DNA from: JACDAE01 sp963717195 | GTDB taxonomy: Bacteria > Chloroflexota > Ktedonobacteria > Ktedonobacterales > Ktedonobacteraceae | DNA: 64,000 bases | NCBI GenBank assembly: GCA_963717195.1 | Contig: CAVQVR010000002.1 | Coordinates: forward strand, 124,001 to 188,000 | Direction: 5' to 3' | Shown: in pieces, positions 20,975 to 30,241 of the stretch | Layout of the letters: each line of letters opens with the position of its first letter | How positions within the stretch are numbered: position 1 is the first letter of the stretch | Made by a program: the position numbers and the translations under genes | Notes under the pieces: model-generated | Databases searched by the model: none | The model's input: the letters and a program-made list of their open reading frames with translations, nothing else | What the model was told of the DNA's origin: nothing

Positions 20975-21457
20975 ATGAATGAGAAAGAGCCAACAACGGC
21001 GTTGGCCATTCGTTTAGCCACTCCCGCTGACATCACTCTCATCGAGACGCTCGATAGCTTCAGTGCATCGCCAACACGCGACATTCACCGGGACCTGGAA
21101 AAATACTTTGGCTCCGTCGACCCCTCCACACACGAACATACCTTTATTTTTATCGCGGAAATAGGAGGAGCCTCAGCTGGCAAGGCAGAATTGATGCTGC
21201 AACCAGCCGAAGCTATTCAGGCTGTTGGCTATGTGAAACGCGTGATCGTTCACCCGGACTTTCGCGGGCGCGGACTGGCAAAGCAACTGATGCAACACAT
21301 TATCTCCTTCGCTGATAGTACTTATCAGCTAAAAGCCATCGACCTGCATGTGTGGGAAAAAAATTATCCCGCCATTCGCCTCTACGAAGAATTAGGGTTT
21401 GAATTACAGCATCGCGAGCTATATTATCGCCTCCATCTGCACGACGGCACCCCGTAG
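20975..21457 (+). CDS. GNAT family N-acetyltransferase
   Basis: This 160-residue protein has the acetyl-CoA binding motif A: the strand VKRVIVHPDF followed by RGRGLAK at residues 97-103, and a later motif B-like segment NYPAIRLYEELGFE. Length and order match the single-domain GNAT fold. The acceptor is unknown; a small molecule or a protein N-terminus are equally possible. It probably shares the promoter at 20682 with the small membrane protein before it. A 267-bp gap follows. Confidence 0.88.
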   Translation: MNEKEPTTALAIRLATPADITLIETLDSFSASPTRDIHRDLEKYFGSVDPSTHEHTFIFIAEIGGASAGKAELMLQPAEAIQAVGYVKRVIVHPDFRGRGLAKQLMQHIISFADSTYQLKAIDLHVWEKNYPAIRLYEELGFELQHRELYYRLHLHDGTP

Positions 21458-21724
21458 CAGAACACACTCCCTCTCGGGATACCTCATAGAAGCATTACTT
21501 TTTTTCGATATATTCATTCATAGTTGTGACGTAACTCATTGCCCCTTCGTTTTAAAACCTGGATTGGGAAGGGCTTCACCAGAAGGCAATCTAAACTAGC
21601 ACAAGGCTTCCTGATACTTCGATGGGAGGTAAACACGCCTATCCCCATGGTTGACTTGCTATCAACGCAAAACATACAGAAGAAACATAAGCATGATATG
21701 ATGTGGGGTAAAGCGAACTGACCT

Positions 21725-23242
21725 ATGCAACAGCAACCTACTCTCGTAGAGAACCCACAATTACCAGCCAGAAAGACATGGCTTCAATACAGATGGATGC
21801 GCTACTTTTTTGTGGAAGATACTTCAACAGGTCATCTCTCCATATCTCACCTTCAACAGCGGGCCGTGTGGATTGCCGTCGCATTCATGCTCCAGGCACT
21901 CAGTACGACTGATTTTAACCAGATAGCTCCCTTTCTGAAATCTTTCAGTTCTCTCTTCCCCCTCCTCTTGATGCTAGCTAGCTTCTTTGCAATATGGATG
22001 GCCCTACGCCCCTCCCGGACTCAACCAGAACTACATTGGAATGAGCCAAAGCGTACACCTACCCTCTGGCAACGGCTCATCCTCATCATTACCTTTGGCT
22101 TTGCTATCGGTGGTTCAGTTATGTTGATCATGGGCATCGTACAAAGCTTTTCAGCACCACGGCTCACCAATGATGGAACCTCCCTCGATACCAATGCCGC
22201 AATGCTACTGCTGGAAGGTCGCAATCCCTATACCGACTCCAATATGCTAGATCTGGCACGAAAATTCGTGATCCTGCCCGACTGGACAACACCCTTGCGC
22301 AGTGGTCAATTCGCAAATCGCCTTGATTACCCGACATTAACTGAGCTACAGAGCGTGCTCGATACCGATATGAAAGCAGGAAAAGCGCCCGAATTTGAAT
22401 CGAAAGTCAGCTACCCGGCACTCTCGTTTCTCACCCTGGTCCCGTTTACCCTGTTCAAAAACTATAATGTGCTCTCCTTTTACATACTCACCTATCTGGC
22501 ACTGATAGCAATTGCCTGGAAAGTTGCTCGCCCTGAATTGCGCCCATGGGTAGTATTATTGAGTATAGCAAATATTCCGATGTGGTCATCAACCATCGGC
22601 GGCAATCTCGATGTCTTTTACACCCTCTTAATCGTCCTGACGTGGCTTTTACGCGAGAAACGCTGGGGCTCCGCAGTCTGCCTTGGCCTGGCAATAGCAA
22701 GCAAGCAGATCGCCTGGTACTTCATCCCATTCTATTTTATTATGGTCCTGCGCCAGTATGGTTTCAAAGAAGCTATCTATCGCCTGACCATTGCTGGCGG
22801 TGTAGGGCTTGCTGTCAATCTGCCATTCATCATCTGGAATGCACAGGCATGGCTTGCAGGCGTCAAAGCTCCGATAGCGGATCCTATGTTTCCCTTAGGT
22901 ATCGGCTTCATCAGTCTAAGTACTTCTCATCTGCTCCCATACCTCCAACCGAATGTCTATACAGCGCTCGAAGGGATCGCCATGGTCTTCTCGCTGATCT
23001 GGTACTGGCGCATCTGCAAGAAACGACCGGAAGCTGCGATGTTGTTGGCAGTTCTCCCGCTCTTCTTCGCCTGGCGCAGCTTACCCTCGTACTTTTACTG
23101 CGTCGCCTACCCGATCTTCGTCCTGATGAGCAGTAAAAAAATACGCAGCCGGCTTCCCGCTCGCTCACCAGCACCATCAAGTATATCCACGCATAATTTG
23201 GATCTCCTGCCCACTCCCATAGAAGTGAGCGTCCCCGTCTAA
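21725..23242 (+). CDS. Integral membrane GT-C type glycosyltransferase-like protein (DUF2029/GT87-like)
   Basis: The 505-residue protein has about ten membrane helices. A large extracytoplasmic loop follows the second or third helix (residues 150-215) and starts with SLDTNAAMLLLEGRNPY, which is the acidic first-loop signature of GT-C polyprenyl-phosphate mannosyl/arabinosyl-type transferases. SYPALSFLTLVPF and SIANIPMWSSTIGGNLDVF also fit the DUF2029/GT87 group, which works in lipid glycan assembly. Donor and acceptor are not known. It is a single gene before the TPR pair. A TATGAT hexamer at about 21697 may be its -10 box. Confidence 0.75.
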   Translation: MQQQPTLVENPQLPARKTWLQYRWMRYFFVEDTSTGHLSISHLQQRAVWIAVAFMLQALSTTDFNQIAPFLKSFSSLFPLLLMLASFFAIWMALRPSRTQPELHWNEPKRTPTLWQRLILIITFGFAIGGSVMLIMGIVQSFSAPRLTNDGTSLDTNAAMLLLEGRNPYTDSNMLDLARKFVILPDWTTPLRSGQFANRLDYPTLTELQSVLDTDMKAGKAPEFESKVSYPALSFLTLVPFTLFKNYNVLSFYILTYLALIAIAWKVARPELRPWVVLLSIANIPMWSSTIGGNLDVFYTLLIVLTWLLREKRWGSAVCLGLAIASKQIAWYFIPFYFIMVLRQYGFKEAIYRLTIAGGVGLAVNLPFIIWNAQAWLAGVKAPIADPMFPLGIGFISLSTSHLLPYLQPNVYTALEGIAMVFSLIWYWRICKKRPEAAMLLAVLPLFFAWRSLPSYFYCVAYPIFVLMSSKKIRSRLPARSPAPSSISTHNLDLLPTPIEVSVPV

Positions 23243-23421
23243 CACCGGGAAGATGGAGGTCCCAAACATCCACCTCAAAAAGCCCTTTTCCATTGGTTTG
23301 ATTATATTTACACACTATTTCAATCACTGTTGTGAAGCTCACCTCCTCGACTCTTTCCTCTCTTCGTGGTACAATCACGTGCGAGACCACGTAGCTGTCA
23401 GGAGAGAAGAGAAAAAATATT

Positions 23422-25632
23422 ATGGCAAGCAAAAAAGAACCCACCCCACTTCTTTCAGAAGAAGAGAACACTCAGGTAGAACACCTGCTCGAAAATTATC
23501 ACCAACTTGCACACAATCTACGCCAGAGCACTGACCAGACGCAGGTAGAGACCGCTCTATTTACCATCAATACACTATCAGAACAGGCTCAAACCGCGCT
23601 GCTCAAAGCTTTAGCGAAGGAAAATACGACCGATGCCGCCGATATTTTGATAGCCGTCAATGCTGTCAGCACACAAAAAGAAGCACGGAAAGAGGCTCGC
23701 CGTTCCCTTATTCGCCTGGAAAGCACAAAAACCTATCCGCAGTGGACGCCGCCGATTGCACACACCCCTGCAGTGCAGGTCAATATAGAACAGACTCCCC
23801 GCTTCTGGAAAGGTCTCGTCACTCAGGCCAGGGAAGAGGGCGAGATTCAACTTGTGCTCACCTGGGAACAGGGATATGACTATAGCAATGTACGCTTACT
23901 TGTTCTTCTGCTCGACTATTGGAGCGATGGTGTCAAAGATATCCATGTCGAGCTCAGCAATAAGCATCATGTGGAAGAACATATCGATGAAATACGGACA
24001 AAATTTCCCGCCCCTCTCGTTGATTGCACATTAGCAGAGGGCAAACGTTTGTTAGAAGAGGCTCTATCCGTCAATGCCTGGCGCGGCACTACTCCACACA
24101 AGGACTATCGCAATCGTCAGCAACTCATCAATAGTCTGATCCTCGAAGCAAACGACCTGGGGCAAGATCGTGGTCGCACGTTTATCAGCCCTGAATTGAT
24201 GGAGGCCGAGGTCGCGATCAACTTCATCGGTGCCTGGTCTATGGGTGACTATGGCCTGGCCTATGACCTGCTCACCAATGGTAGTAGCATACGCGAAGGA
24301 CTTTCCCGCGACGAATGGGTTGAACGTCGCCGCGCATGGGCCGATGAGGCCCATCCAACCCGTATGGAACTTGGCTTCGTACATGAGCGAGAACAATCGC
24401 AGAGCGCTCTCTGGCTTCCCACATCCATTACCTCCAGTCGCCAGGGAACACGCAAAGAAGTTGAGTTAGGCTGGTCGCTCGAACTGACTGAGACGCCATT
24501 GAGCGGAACATTGCGAGAAATGCCCCTGGGGACCGCTGTGAATAAAGAGACGGGTCGCCACTGGTTCTGGACTTCTTATATATTGGTGCAAGAAAAGGGC
24601 GCGTGGCGCGTTCAGTCAATCAGTGACGAAGGAGCCAATGCCCAGAGTCTCTCGATCAATGAGCTACAAAAGCGCATTAAAGAGTATGAGAACGCCATCC
24701 AGGAAGCGCTCAAAAAACGGACGACCAATCCACAGGAGGTTATTGAAGAGATTGCGTGGCGTATCACTCAACTCCTGCACTTCTCCGATGCACTAATTGT
24801 ACACCTGCCACTTGATCACACGATCTATGAAGAGGCTTATGGCCGCTCTGTAGGAGCGGGAAATCCCGAGCGTAGCCTGGTGTATCTTGAACGCCTGGCG
24901 CAACGCTTCCCCGAACATCGCGCTGAAACACTACGTACTCTGGGCGCGACACAACTCACACAGGCATATAACGATGCAAACCGGGGCCTTCAGGCTCGTG
25001 CGGAAGAATTTTCCACTCTGGCCGAAAAAAATCTGCGCGAGGCCATTGCCATCAACGACGTTGCAACAGGCCACCTGCTGCTCGCCGAGATGCTTCTTAG
25101 CCTGGGCCGCGATGATGAGGCCGAAGCAGAGTTCCGCCAGACCAGTTCTATGTCGCCCACTCCTGAGGAAAAAACTGCTCTGGAAGCAGGTCTGGGCAAT
25201 CTTGAAATGCGGCGTGAACATTTAGAAGATGCCATTTCTCACTACCAGCAGGTTATCAACCTTGATTCAGAATATCCGGGTATCTGGTTCAACCTCGGCT
25301 TCGCCTTGCGTCGCCTCCAGCGCTTTGATGAAGCACTAGAAGCTTACAGGCATAGTATTCAACAGGAGCCTGACGACATACGCCCATATTCAGAAATGAC
25401 AGCTATTTATATGAATAAAGGCGATAAGCGGCAAGCAGGTGCTATCATTGAACAGGGCGTACGTGCCAATCCAGAGTCGCCCCACTTACATGCTCTCTTT
25501 GCTTCAGTTCTCTCTGAACTGGGTGATCAGCGTGCAGCACAAAGAGAACTGGCCGAAGCCGAAGTAATCGATCCCGAGCTGGAGATCGTCGCTAGAGTAC
25601 GTCAACAGCTCCAGACCGCAAAGAAAAAATAG
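23422..25632 (+). CDS. Large TPR protein, paralogue of the next gene
   Basis: This is a soluble 736-residue protein. It is composed of an N-terminal helical repeat region (1-100, HEAT-like, ending RRSLIRLES), a middle alpha/beta domain starting RFWKGLVTQ (130-235), an NTF2-like domain with IGAWSMGDYGLAYDLLTNGS and a GRHWFWTSYILV strand (270-415), and a C-terminal TPR array (about 460-730). The same order is repeated in the following gene at roughly half identity, so the pair arose by tandem duplication. Function unknown; TPR and NTF2-like parts point to protein binding. TGGTACAAT near 23369 may be its -10 element. Confidence 0.72.
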   Translation: MASKKEPTPLLSEEENTQVEHLLENYHQLAHNLRQSTDQTQVETALFTINTLSEQAQTALLKALAKENTTDAADILIAVNAVSTQKEARKEARRSLIRLESTKTYPQWTPPIAHTPAVQVNIEQTPRFWKGLVTQAREEGEIQLVLTWEQGYDYSNVRLLVLLLDYWSDGVKDIHVELSNKHHVEEHIDEIRTKFPAPLVDCTLAEGKRLLEEALSVNAWRGTTPHKDYRNRQQLINSLILEANDLGQDRGRTFISPELMEAEVAINFIGAWSMGDYGLAYDLLTNGSSIREGLSRDEWVERRRAWADEAHPTRMELGFVHEREQSQSALWLPTSITSSRQGTRKEVELGWSLELTETPLSGTLREMPLGTAVNKETGRHWFWTSYILVQEKGAWRVQSISDEGANAQSLSINELQKRIKEYENAIQEALKKRTTNPQEVIEEIAWRITQLLHFSDALIVHLPLDHTIYEEAYGRSVGAGNPERSLVYLERLAQRFPEHRAETLRTLGATQLTQAYNDANRGLQARAEEFSTLAEKNLREAIAINDVATGHLLLAEMLLSLGRDDEAEAEFRQTSSMSPTPEEKTALEAGLGNLEMRREHLEDAISHYQQVINLDSEYPGIWFNLGFALRRLQRFDEALEAYRHSIQQEPDDIRPYSEMTAIYMNKGDKRQAGAIIEQGVRANPESPHLHALFASVLSELGDQRAAQRELAEAEVIDPELEIVARVRQQLQTAKKK

Positions 25633-25654
25633 TCGACGCTATAACGAGCAGGCT

Positions 25655-25725
25655 GTTATGGTTCATCCGGGCATCTGTAGAGGTGCGATTGATAAACCCG
25701 TACAGATGCCCGGATGAACCATAAC
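25655..25725. repeat. 25-bp perfect inverted repeat between the TPR paralogues
   Basis: Arms at 25655-25679 and 25701-25725 are exact reverse complements (core TTCATCCGGGCATCTG) around a 21-base loop. The arms are not coding and no T-tract follows. Such long perfect palindromes in a short gap fit a mobile intergenic palindrome (REP or MITE class) or a strong transcript hairpin. Confidence 0.8.
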
Positions 25726-25764
25726 TAGCATCTGTCAATAGTAGGGAAGGATGGAAAGAAGGCC

Positions 25765-28269
25765 ATGTCACCAAAAAAACAGCGGAATACTCCAAAGAAG
25801 CAATCAACAACCTCCGTCTCTCAGGAAGAGGAGGCGCTAGTACAACAACATCTTGTGAACTATCAACAGATCGCCGCTGCACTCTACCACAGCAGTGATA
25901 CCAGCCAGGCAGAAGCTGCAATCTCATCCATCACGAACCTTGCGGAGAATGCGCAGGCAGTACTGCTCCAGGCCCTTTCCAGAGAAAAAACAACCGAGGC
26001 TGCCGATGTCCTTCTGGCAGTCAATACATTTGCACCATCGAAAGAGGTTCGCAAAGAAGCTCACCGCTCACTTATTCGCATGGAAGGTGCCAGACTCTAC
26101 CCGCACTGGACACCACCTTCACCTCCTAAACCAATCGTCGCGGGAACGCCATCACCAAACTCATCAATCGAGGAGACGCCATCACCAGAGTCACTTCGTT
26201 TCTGGAAAGGCCAGTTTACCGATACCAGAATAACTGGCGAGATGCAGTTGATACTCTTCTGGGAACAGGTCGATAACCCTAAAGAAATACGCACCATGGG
26301 CTTCTTGCTCGAATTCTTCCGTGATGGCGTGAAAGATTTCTTTACTGAGGTTAGAAGCAAGCGCCAGGTGGAAAAACTTATGGAGCGTACGAAAGAACAG
26401 TTCGGTAACATTTCGCTCGTCGATTGTAGCCTGGCAGACGGAAAACGCCTGGTTGAAGAGGCGCTGGAAGTCAATCAGCAATACGGCACAAAGCCACATC
26501 CAGATTACACGCGCTACCTCTCACTTGTCCGCAACCTGCTACTGGACGCCCCTGATGACGCTTCTGCTTCAAAGGAAAACAACCCTGATCAGCAGCCGAC
26601 GCTACGCCTCGACGAAGCCAGGAACCTTCTCGATCAATTAATGGCAATAGAGCTAGACCCTGAAGAGATAGTAGCTGCCTTTCTGGATGCCTGGTTGCAG
26701 GGAGACTATGATGCCGCTTATAAAACTCTGGCAAAGGATAGTCCTCTCCGTGCAGGACTGACAGGCGAAGAATGGGTAGAACGCCGACAGCTCTGGGCAG
26801 CACAAGCTCAACCAACACAAGGAAAATCCGAGATCGCTTACAGGCACGACGACGACGAGGATTTCGACGAGGAGGAGAGCGAGGAGGAAAATACTGTCCC
26901 TTCAATCCTTGAAGCAGAGACAATAGATGCCTCTCCAGAAGTTGAGGCATTCTGGTCGCTTGTCTTGACAGATACCGAAGCGGGAAGAGAGCTAAAAGAA
27001 TTACCGCAAGCAACGGTTATGTATAAAGCAACAGGGCGCCACTGGTTCTGGACAAAATATACATTGGTACGCGAAGGAAACGAGTGGCGCATCCTTACTA
27101 TGGTCGATGCTGGCGCGGAGGCTCTCCAGTTACCACGAGAGGAGCTCCAGGAGCAATTGGCGCAGATCGTCGAGTTTGCATCCGAGAAGCTCGAACTGGT
27201 AGAATCAATTGCTGAGGACGAGAACGAAGCTGAGGAGGAAGACGAGGAGGACGAGGATGAACTGGAAGAGGACGAAGAGGAAGATTTCGCAGATCTGGAA
27301 TTTGAGGAACTGGCAGAGCATTTTGAAGAGATGATGTGGGTAACAGCACGCGCCATGCACTATACCGACGCTCTGATCAGTCAGACGCCCGAAGACGCCA
27401 CCCTGTACGAAATGGGCTACGATCAGGCGACAGCGATCCAGGAAAACGAGCGTGCAGCAGCCTATATAGAAATGCAGGCCGAACGTTTCCCCGAAGTACG
27501 TGGCGATGCTTTACGCAAACTGGCAATAGCTCAGCTCAATATCGCCGCAACCTTTGACGAAAACAATGATGAAGAACGTGCTTATAGCTTCATTGAGGAA
27601 GCAGAAAAGACATTGCGTGCTTCTATAGCGACAGATAATGCTCCCATGGGGCGCATTTTACTGGCACAGACACTCATCACGCAAAACAAACAGCTCACAG
27701 AAGCTGAGCAACTCCTACAACAGGTTCTGGCACAACAAGGGATTGACACAACAGAATCTACGCTGGCCGAAGCAGGACTGGGCACAATTGCTCAGACCCA
27801 GGAAAACTTCGAGCTTGCACTACAACACTACCAGCGTGCGGCTGAAATGAGCCCCGACCTGCCCAACATCTGGTTCAATATTGGCCTTATGCAGCGCCAG
27901 CTCGGTCAACTTGAAGAGGCCGAAGAGAGCTATCGACGAAGCATCGAGGAGAACCCAACGGAGACTGATGCTTACGTCGACCTTGCAGGTATCTATACTG
28001 ACAACGGCAATTTGGACGCAGCCGAAGAAGTGCTGGAAGAAGGTCTGGTGATCACTCCAGATGCCGCCGACCTTCTGGCGGGGATGGCGTTAGTATACAT
28101 CAACAAGGGTAACCTGCGTCACGCGAAAGAATATCTGGACGATGCTGAAGATATCGACCCGGACCTCGATATTGTACAGGTAGTGCGCCAGTATTACGAT
28201 GCGGCCAGGCAAACACAAAAACAACCGCAAAAATCTAAAGGAAAGTCACGAAAATTCAAGAAAAAATGA
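25765..28269 (+). CDS. Large TPR protein with acidic insert, paralogue of the preceding gene
   Basis: This 834-residue protein has the same domain order as the 736-residue neighbour: helical N-terminus ending HRSLIRMEG, RFWKGQFTD domain, NTF2-like domain (LDAWLQGDYDAAY, GRHWFWTKYTLV) and a C-terminal TPR array. It differs by a very acidic insert at about 485-525 that is almost all Glu and Asp, and by a second acidic patch near 370. The C-terminal tail is Lys-rich. The stop overlaps the rlmD start (ATGA), so the two are coupled. Function unknown. A scaffold role near translation or rRNA modification would be speculation based on the neighbour. Confidence 0.72.
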   Translation: MSPKKQRNTPKKQSTTSVSQEEEALVQQHLVNYQQIAAALYHSSDTSQAEAAISSITNLAENAQAVLLQALSREKTTEAADVLLAVNTFAPSKEVRKEAHRSLIRMEGARLYPHWTPPSPPKPIVAGTPSPNSSIEETPSPESLRFWKGQFTDTRITGEMQLILFWEQVDNPKEIRTMGFLLEFFRDGVKDFFTEVRSKRQVEKLMERTKEQFGNISLVDCSLADGKRLVEEALEVNQQYGTKPHPDYTRYLSLVRNLLLDAPDDASASKENNPDQQPTLRLDEARNLLDQLMAIELDPEEIVAAFLDAWLQGDYDAAYKTLAKDSPLRAGLTGEEWVERRQLWAAQAQPTQGKSEIAYRHDDDEDFDEEESEEENTVPSILEAETIDASPEVEAFWSLVLTDTEAGRELKELPQATVMYKATGRHWFWTKYTLVREGNEWRILTMVDAGAEALQLPREELQEQLAQIVEFASEKLELVESIAEDENEAEEEDEEDEDELEEDEEEDFADLEFEELAEHFEEMMWVTARAMHYTDALISQTPEDATLYEMGYDQATAIQENERAAAYIEMQAERFPEVRGDALRKLAIAQLNIAATFDENNDEERAYSFIEEAEKTLRASIATDNAPMGRILLAQTLITQNKQLTEAEQLLQQVLAQQGIDTTESTLAEAGLGTIAQTQENFELALQHYQRAAEMSPDLPNIWFNIGLMQRQLGQLEEAEESYRRSIEENPTETDAYVDLAGIYTDNGNLDAAEEVLEEGLVITPDAADLLAGMALVYINKGNLRHAKEYLDDAEDIDPDLDIVQVVRQYYDAARQTQKQPQKSKGKSRKFKKK

Positions 28270-29582
28270 GCAACGAGGAACTAAACAAGCAATTACAAGA
28301 ACGTCCTATCACCTACGCGACAGTCACGCTTGGTGAACTGACGCGTGAAGGTGATGCGCTGGCCGAATTTAGCGACCAGGACGCAGAGGGCAACCCCATT
28401 ACACGTTCCCTCCGCGTTCCTGCTGGCTTGCCCGGAGAACACGTCACCATCGCGATTGAGACTCCTCCTACACCGCGCCCTGGACGACATAGACGCCACT
28501 GGAAACCACGTCCACCGCGTATATGGATTACTGAAATTCATCAGCCCTCTCCATTGAGAATTGAGGCTTCTTGCCCCGTTTTTGGCACCTGCGGTGGTTG
28601 CCAGCTACAACACATGCACTACGAAGCGCAACTGAAATGGAAACGTCACGTGGTACAACAACTCTTGTTCGATATTGGCGGCTTCAGCGATCCACCCCTG
28701 TTAGATACCATACCATGCGATATTCCGTGGCATTATCGTAACCACATGCGCTTCTCGGTGAATCGCACCGGACAACCCGGACTGACTGCACGTGGAAGTC
28801 ATCGCGTGCTTCCACTCACTCACTGTCCTATCGCACACGAAAAAATCAATCGCGCCTTGAACATCATCAGCGAGCGTGTGAATGCGCGACCGCAGGTTTT
28901 GATTCGCTGCAGCGATGTCAGCAACCAGATTCTTATTCAGCCAACACCATCAGCCGAAATAGTGCAACAGATCGGAGATGCAGGACTCGACCTGCACAGC
29001 GAAACGATGGAAGAAGTCCTATCTGGAGCAACATTCCGCATCCGCCCCAGTTCATTTTTCCAGACCAATACAGCGCAGGCCGAGAAAATGGCGCAGATGG
29101 TACGCGATGGCTTGCTCCATTCCGCTACGAACATGCAGCTAGACAAACTTACTATCGTCGACGCCTATTGTGGCGTAGGCACCTTCGCTTGCATCCTGGC
29201 ACAACACGTCGGTAACGTGATTGCTATTGAAGAGTCAGCCAGCGCAATCAAGGACGCCCAGTGGAACCTGCGCGATGTCCATAATGTGGAGATTCTCAAA
29301 GGCAAAGTTGAGGATATGTTGCCCGATCTCGCCACCCGCATCGATGGGCTGGTGATTGATCCGCCGCGTGCGGGTTGTCAGCAGATTGTGCTCGACGCGC
29401 TGATACAAAATCCAGTTACACGCATCGTGTACGTCTCATGCGATCCTTCGACGCTGGCACGCGACCTTAATATTCTCTGCCATCTTCATCCGATCTACCA
29501 GCTACGCTCGGTACAACCACTCGATATGTTTCCGCAAACGGCGCATATTGAATGCGTAGCACTCCTGGAGCGTGCATCTTGA
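28266..29582 (+). CDS. rlmD: 23S rRNA (uracil-5-)-methyltransferase, RumA/RlmD family
   Basis: The 438-residue protein belongs to the TrmA/RumA family that makes 5-methyluridine in rRNA with SAM. An N-terminal TRAM-like OB region (15-65) is followed by iron-sulphur cysteines C103, C109 and C112 in SCPVFGTCGGCQLQHM; the SAM motif VDAYCGVGTF, the motif DPPRAGC, and the catalytic region YVSCDPSTLARD come later. A basic stretch (RPGRHRRHWKPRPP) within residues 70-85 is unusual. Whether the target is U1939, U747 or both cannot be told. The start overlaps the preceding TPR stop, and maf follows by TTGA overlap, so this is a tight operon. Confidence 0.88.
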   Translation: MSNEELNKQLQERPITYATVTLGELTREGDALAEFSDQDAEGNPITRSLRVPAGLPGEHVTIAIETPPTPRPGRHRRHWKPRPPRIWITEIHQPSPLRIEASCPVFGTCGGCQLQHMHYEAQLKWKRHVVQQLLFDIGGFSDPPLLDTIPCDIPWHYRNHMRFSVNRTGQPGLTARGSHRVLPLTHCPIAHEKINRALNIISERVNARPQVLIRCSDVSNQILIQPTPSAEIVQQIGDAGLDLHSETMEEVLSGATFRIRPSSFFQTNTAQAEKMAQMVRDGLLHSATNMQLDKLTIVDAYCGVGTFACILAQHVGNVIAIEESASAIKDAQWNLRDVHNVEILKGKVEDMLPDLATRIDGLVIDPPRAGCQQIVLDALIQNPVTRIVYVSCDPSTLARDLNILCHLHPIYQLRSVQPLDMFPQTAHIECVALLERAS

Positions 29583-30241
29583 CGACAAACTCTTTTCCAT
29601 TATTACTGGCATCCGCCTCACCCAGGCGACGGCAGATCATAAGCCTGCTCGGCCTCCCTTTCACCGTTGGTATCTCACCAATCGACGAAGATGCCTTACA
29701 AGAGACATATCAAGGACCAATCGAAAAATTGGGGCAATGGACAGCTGAACAGAAAGCTCGGGCAATTCATACATTACCAGAAGCCATCAACCGTATTGTC
29801 ATCACAGCAGATACCACCGTCATCCTGGATGATGAAGAGTTAGGGAAACCACACGACGAGGAACACGCTCGTGCATTGCTCCTCTCCTTGCGCAGCCGTT
29901 GGCATCACGTCGTTACGGGCGTCGTGGTCAGCACAACTATGGATGGCGAACTTCGTATGCTTGGAGCCAGTTGTGACACACCCGTTTTGATGCGCAATTA
30001 CAGCGAAGCGGATGTTAACGCCTATATTGCAACCGGCGATCCTATGGATAAAGCGGGCGCATATGGCATTCAACACCCACAGTTTCAACCAACAGAGCGC
30101 ATCAATGGTTGTTACCTCAATGTCGTCGGCTTACCATTATGCACACTGGTCACGTTGTTGGCCGAATTCAATGTCTTCCCTATTGCCAGACAACAAAGCG
30201 GAGCTGCATGTCCATGGTCGGAGCGATGCTTGAAACATTGA
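29579..30241 (+). CDS. maf: Maf nucleoside triphosphate pyrophosphatase
   Basis: This is a 220-residue Maf/Ham1-type pyrophosphatase that hydrolyses non-canonical or specific NTPs to NMP. Seen: the LLASASPRRRQII motif close to the N-terminus, VITADTTVILDDEELGKP, and GDPMDKAGAYGIQ, which are the three conserved blocks. The TTG at 29579 is preferred as start because GGAG lies 9-10 bases upstream and it overlaps the rlmD stop (TTGA); an ATG at 29552 would lie deeper inside rlmD. A C-terminal extension of about 20 residues runs into the gluQRS start. Confidence 0.87.
   Translation: MTTNSFPLLLASASPRRRQIISLLGLPFTVGISPIDEDALQETYQGPIEKLGQWTAEQKARAIHTLPEAINRIVITADTTVILDDEELGKPHDEEHARALLLSLRSRWHHVVTGVVVSTTMDGELRMLGASCDTPVLMRNYSEADVNAYIATGDPMDKAGAYGIQHPQFQPTERINGCYLNVVGLPLCTLVTLLAEFNVFPIARQQSGAACPWSERCLKH

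Noticed and set aside
26838..27356. Ser-rich minus-strand frame
   Set aside because: It is the antisense of the Glu/Asp-rich insert of the TPR protein.
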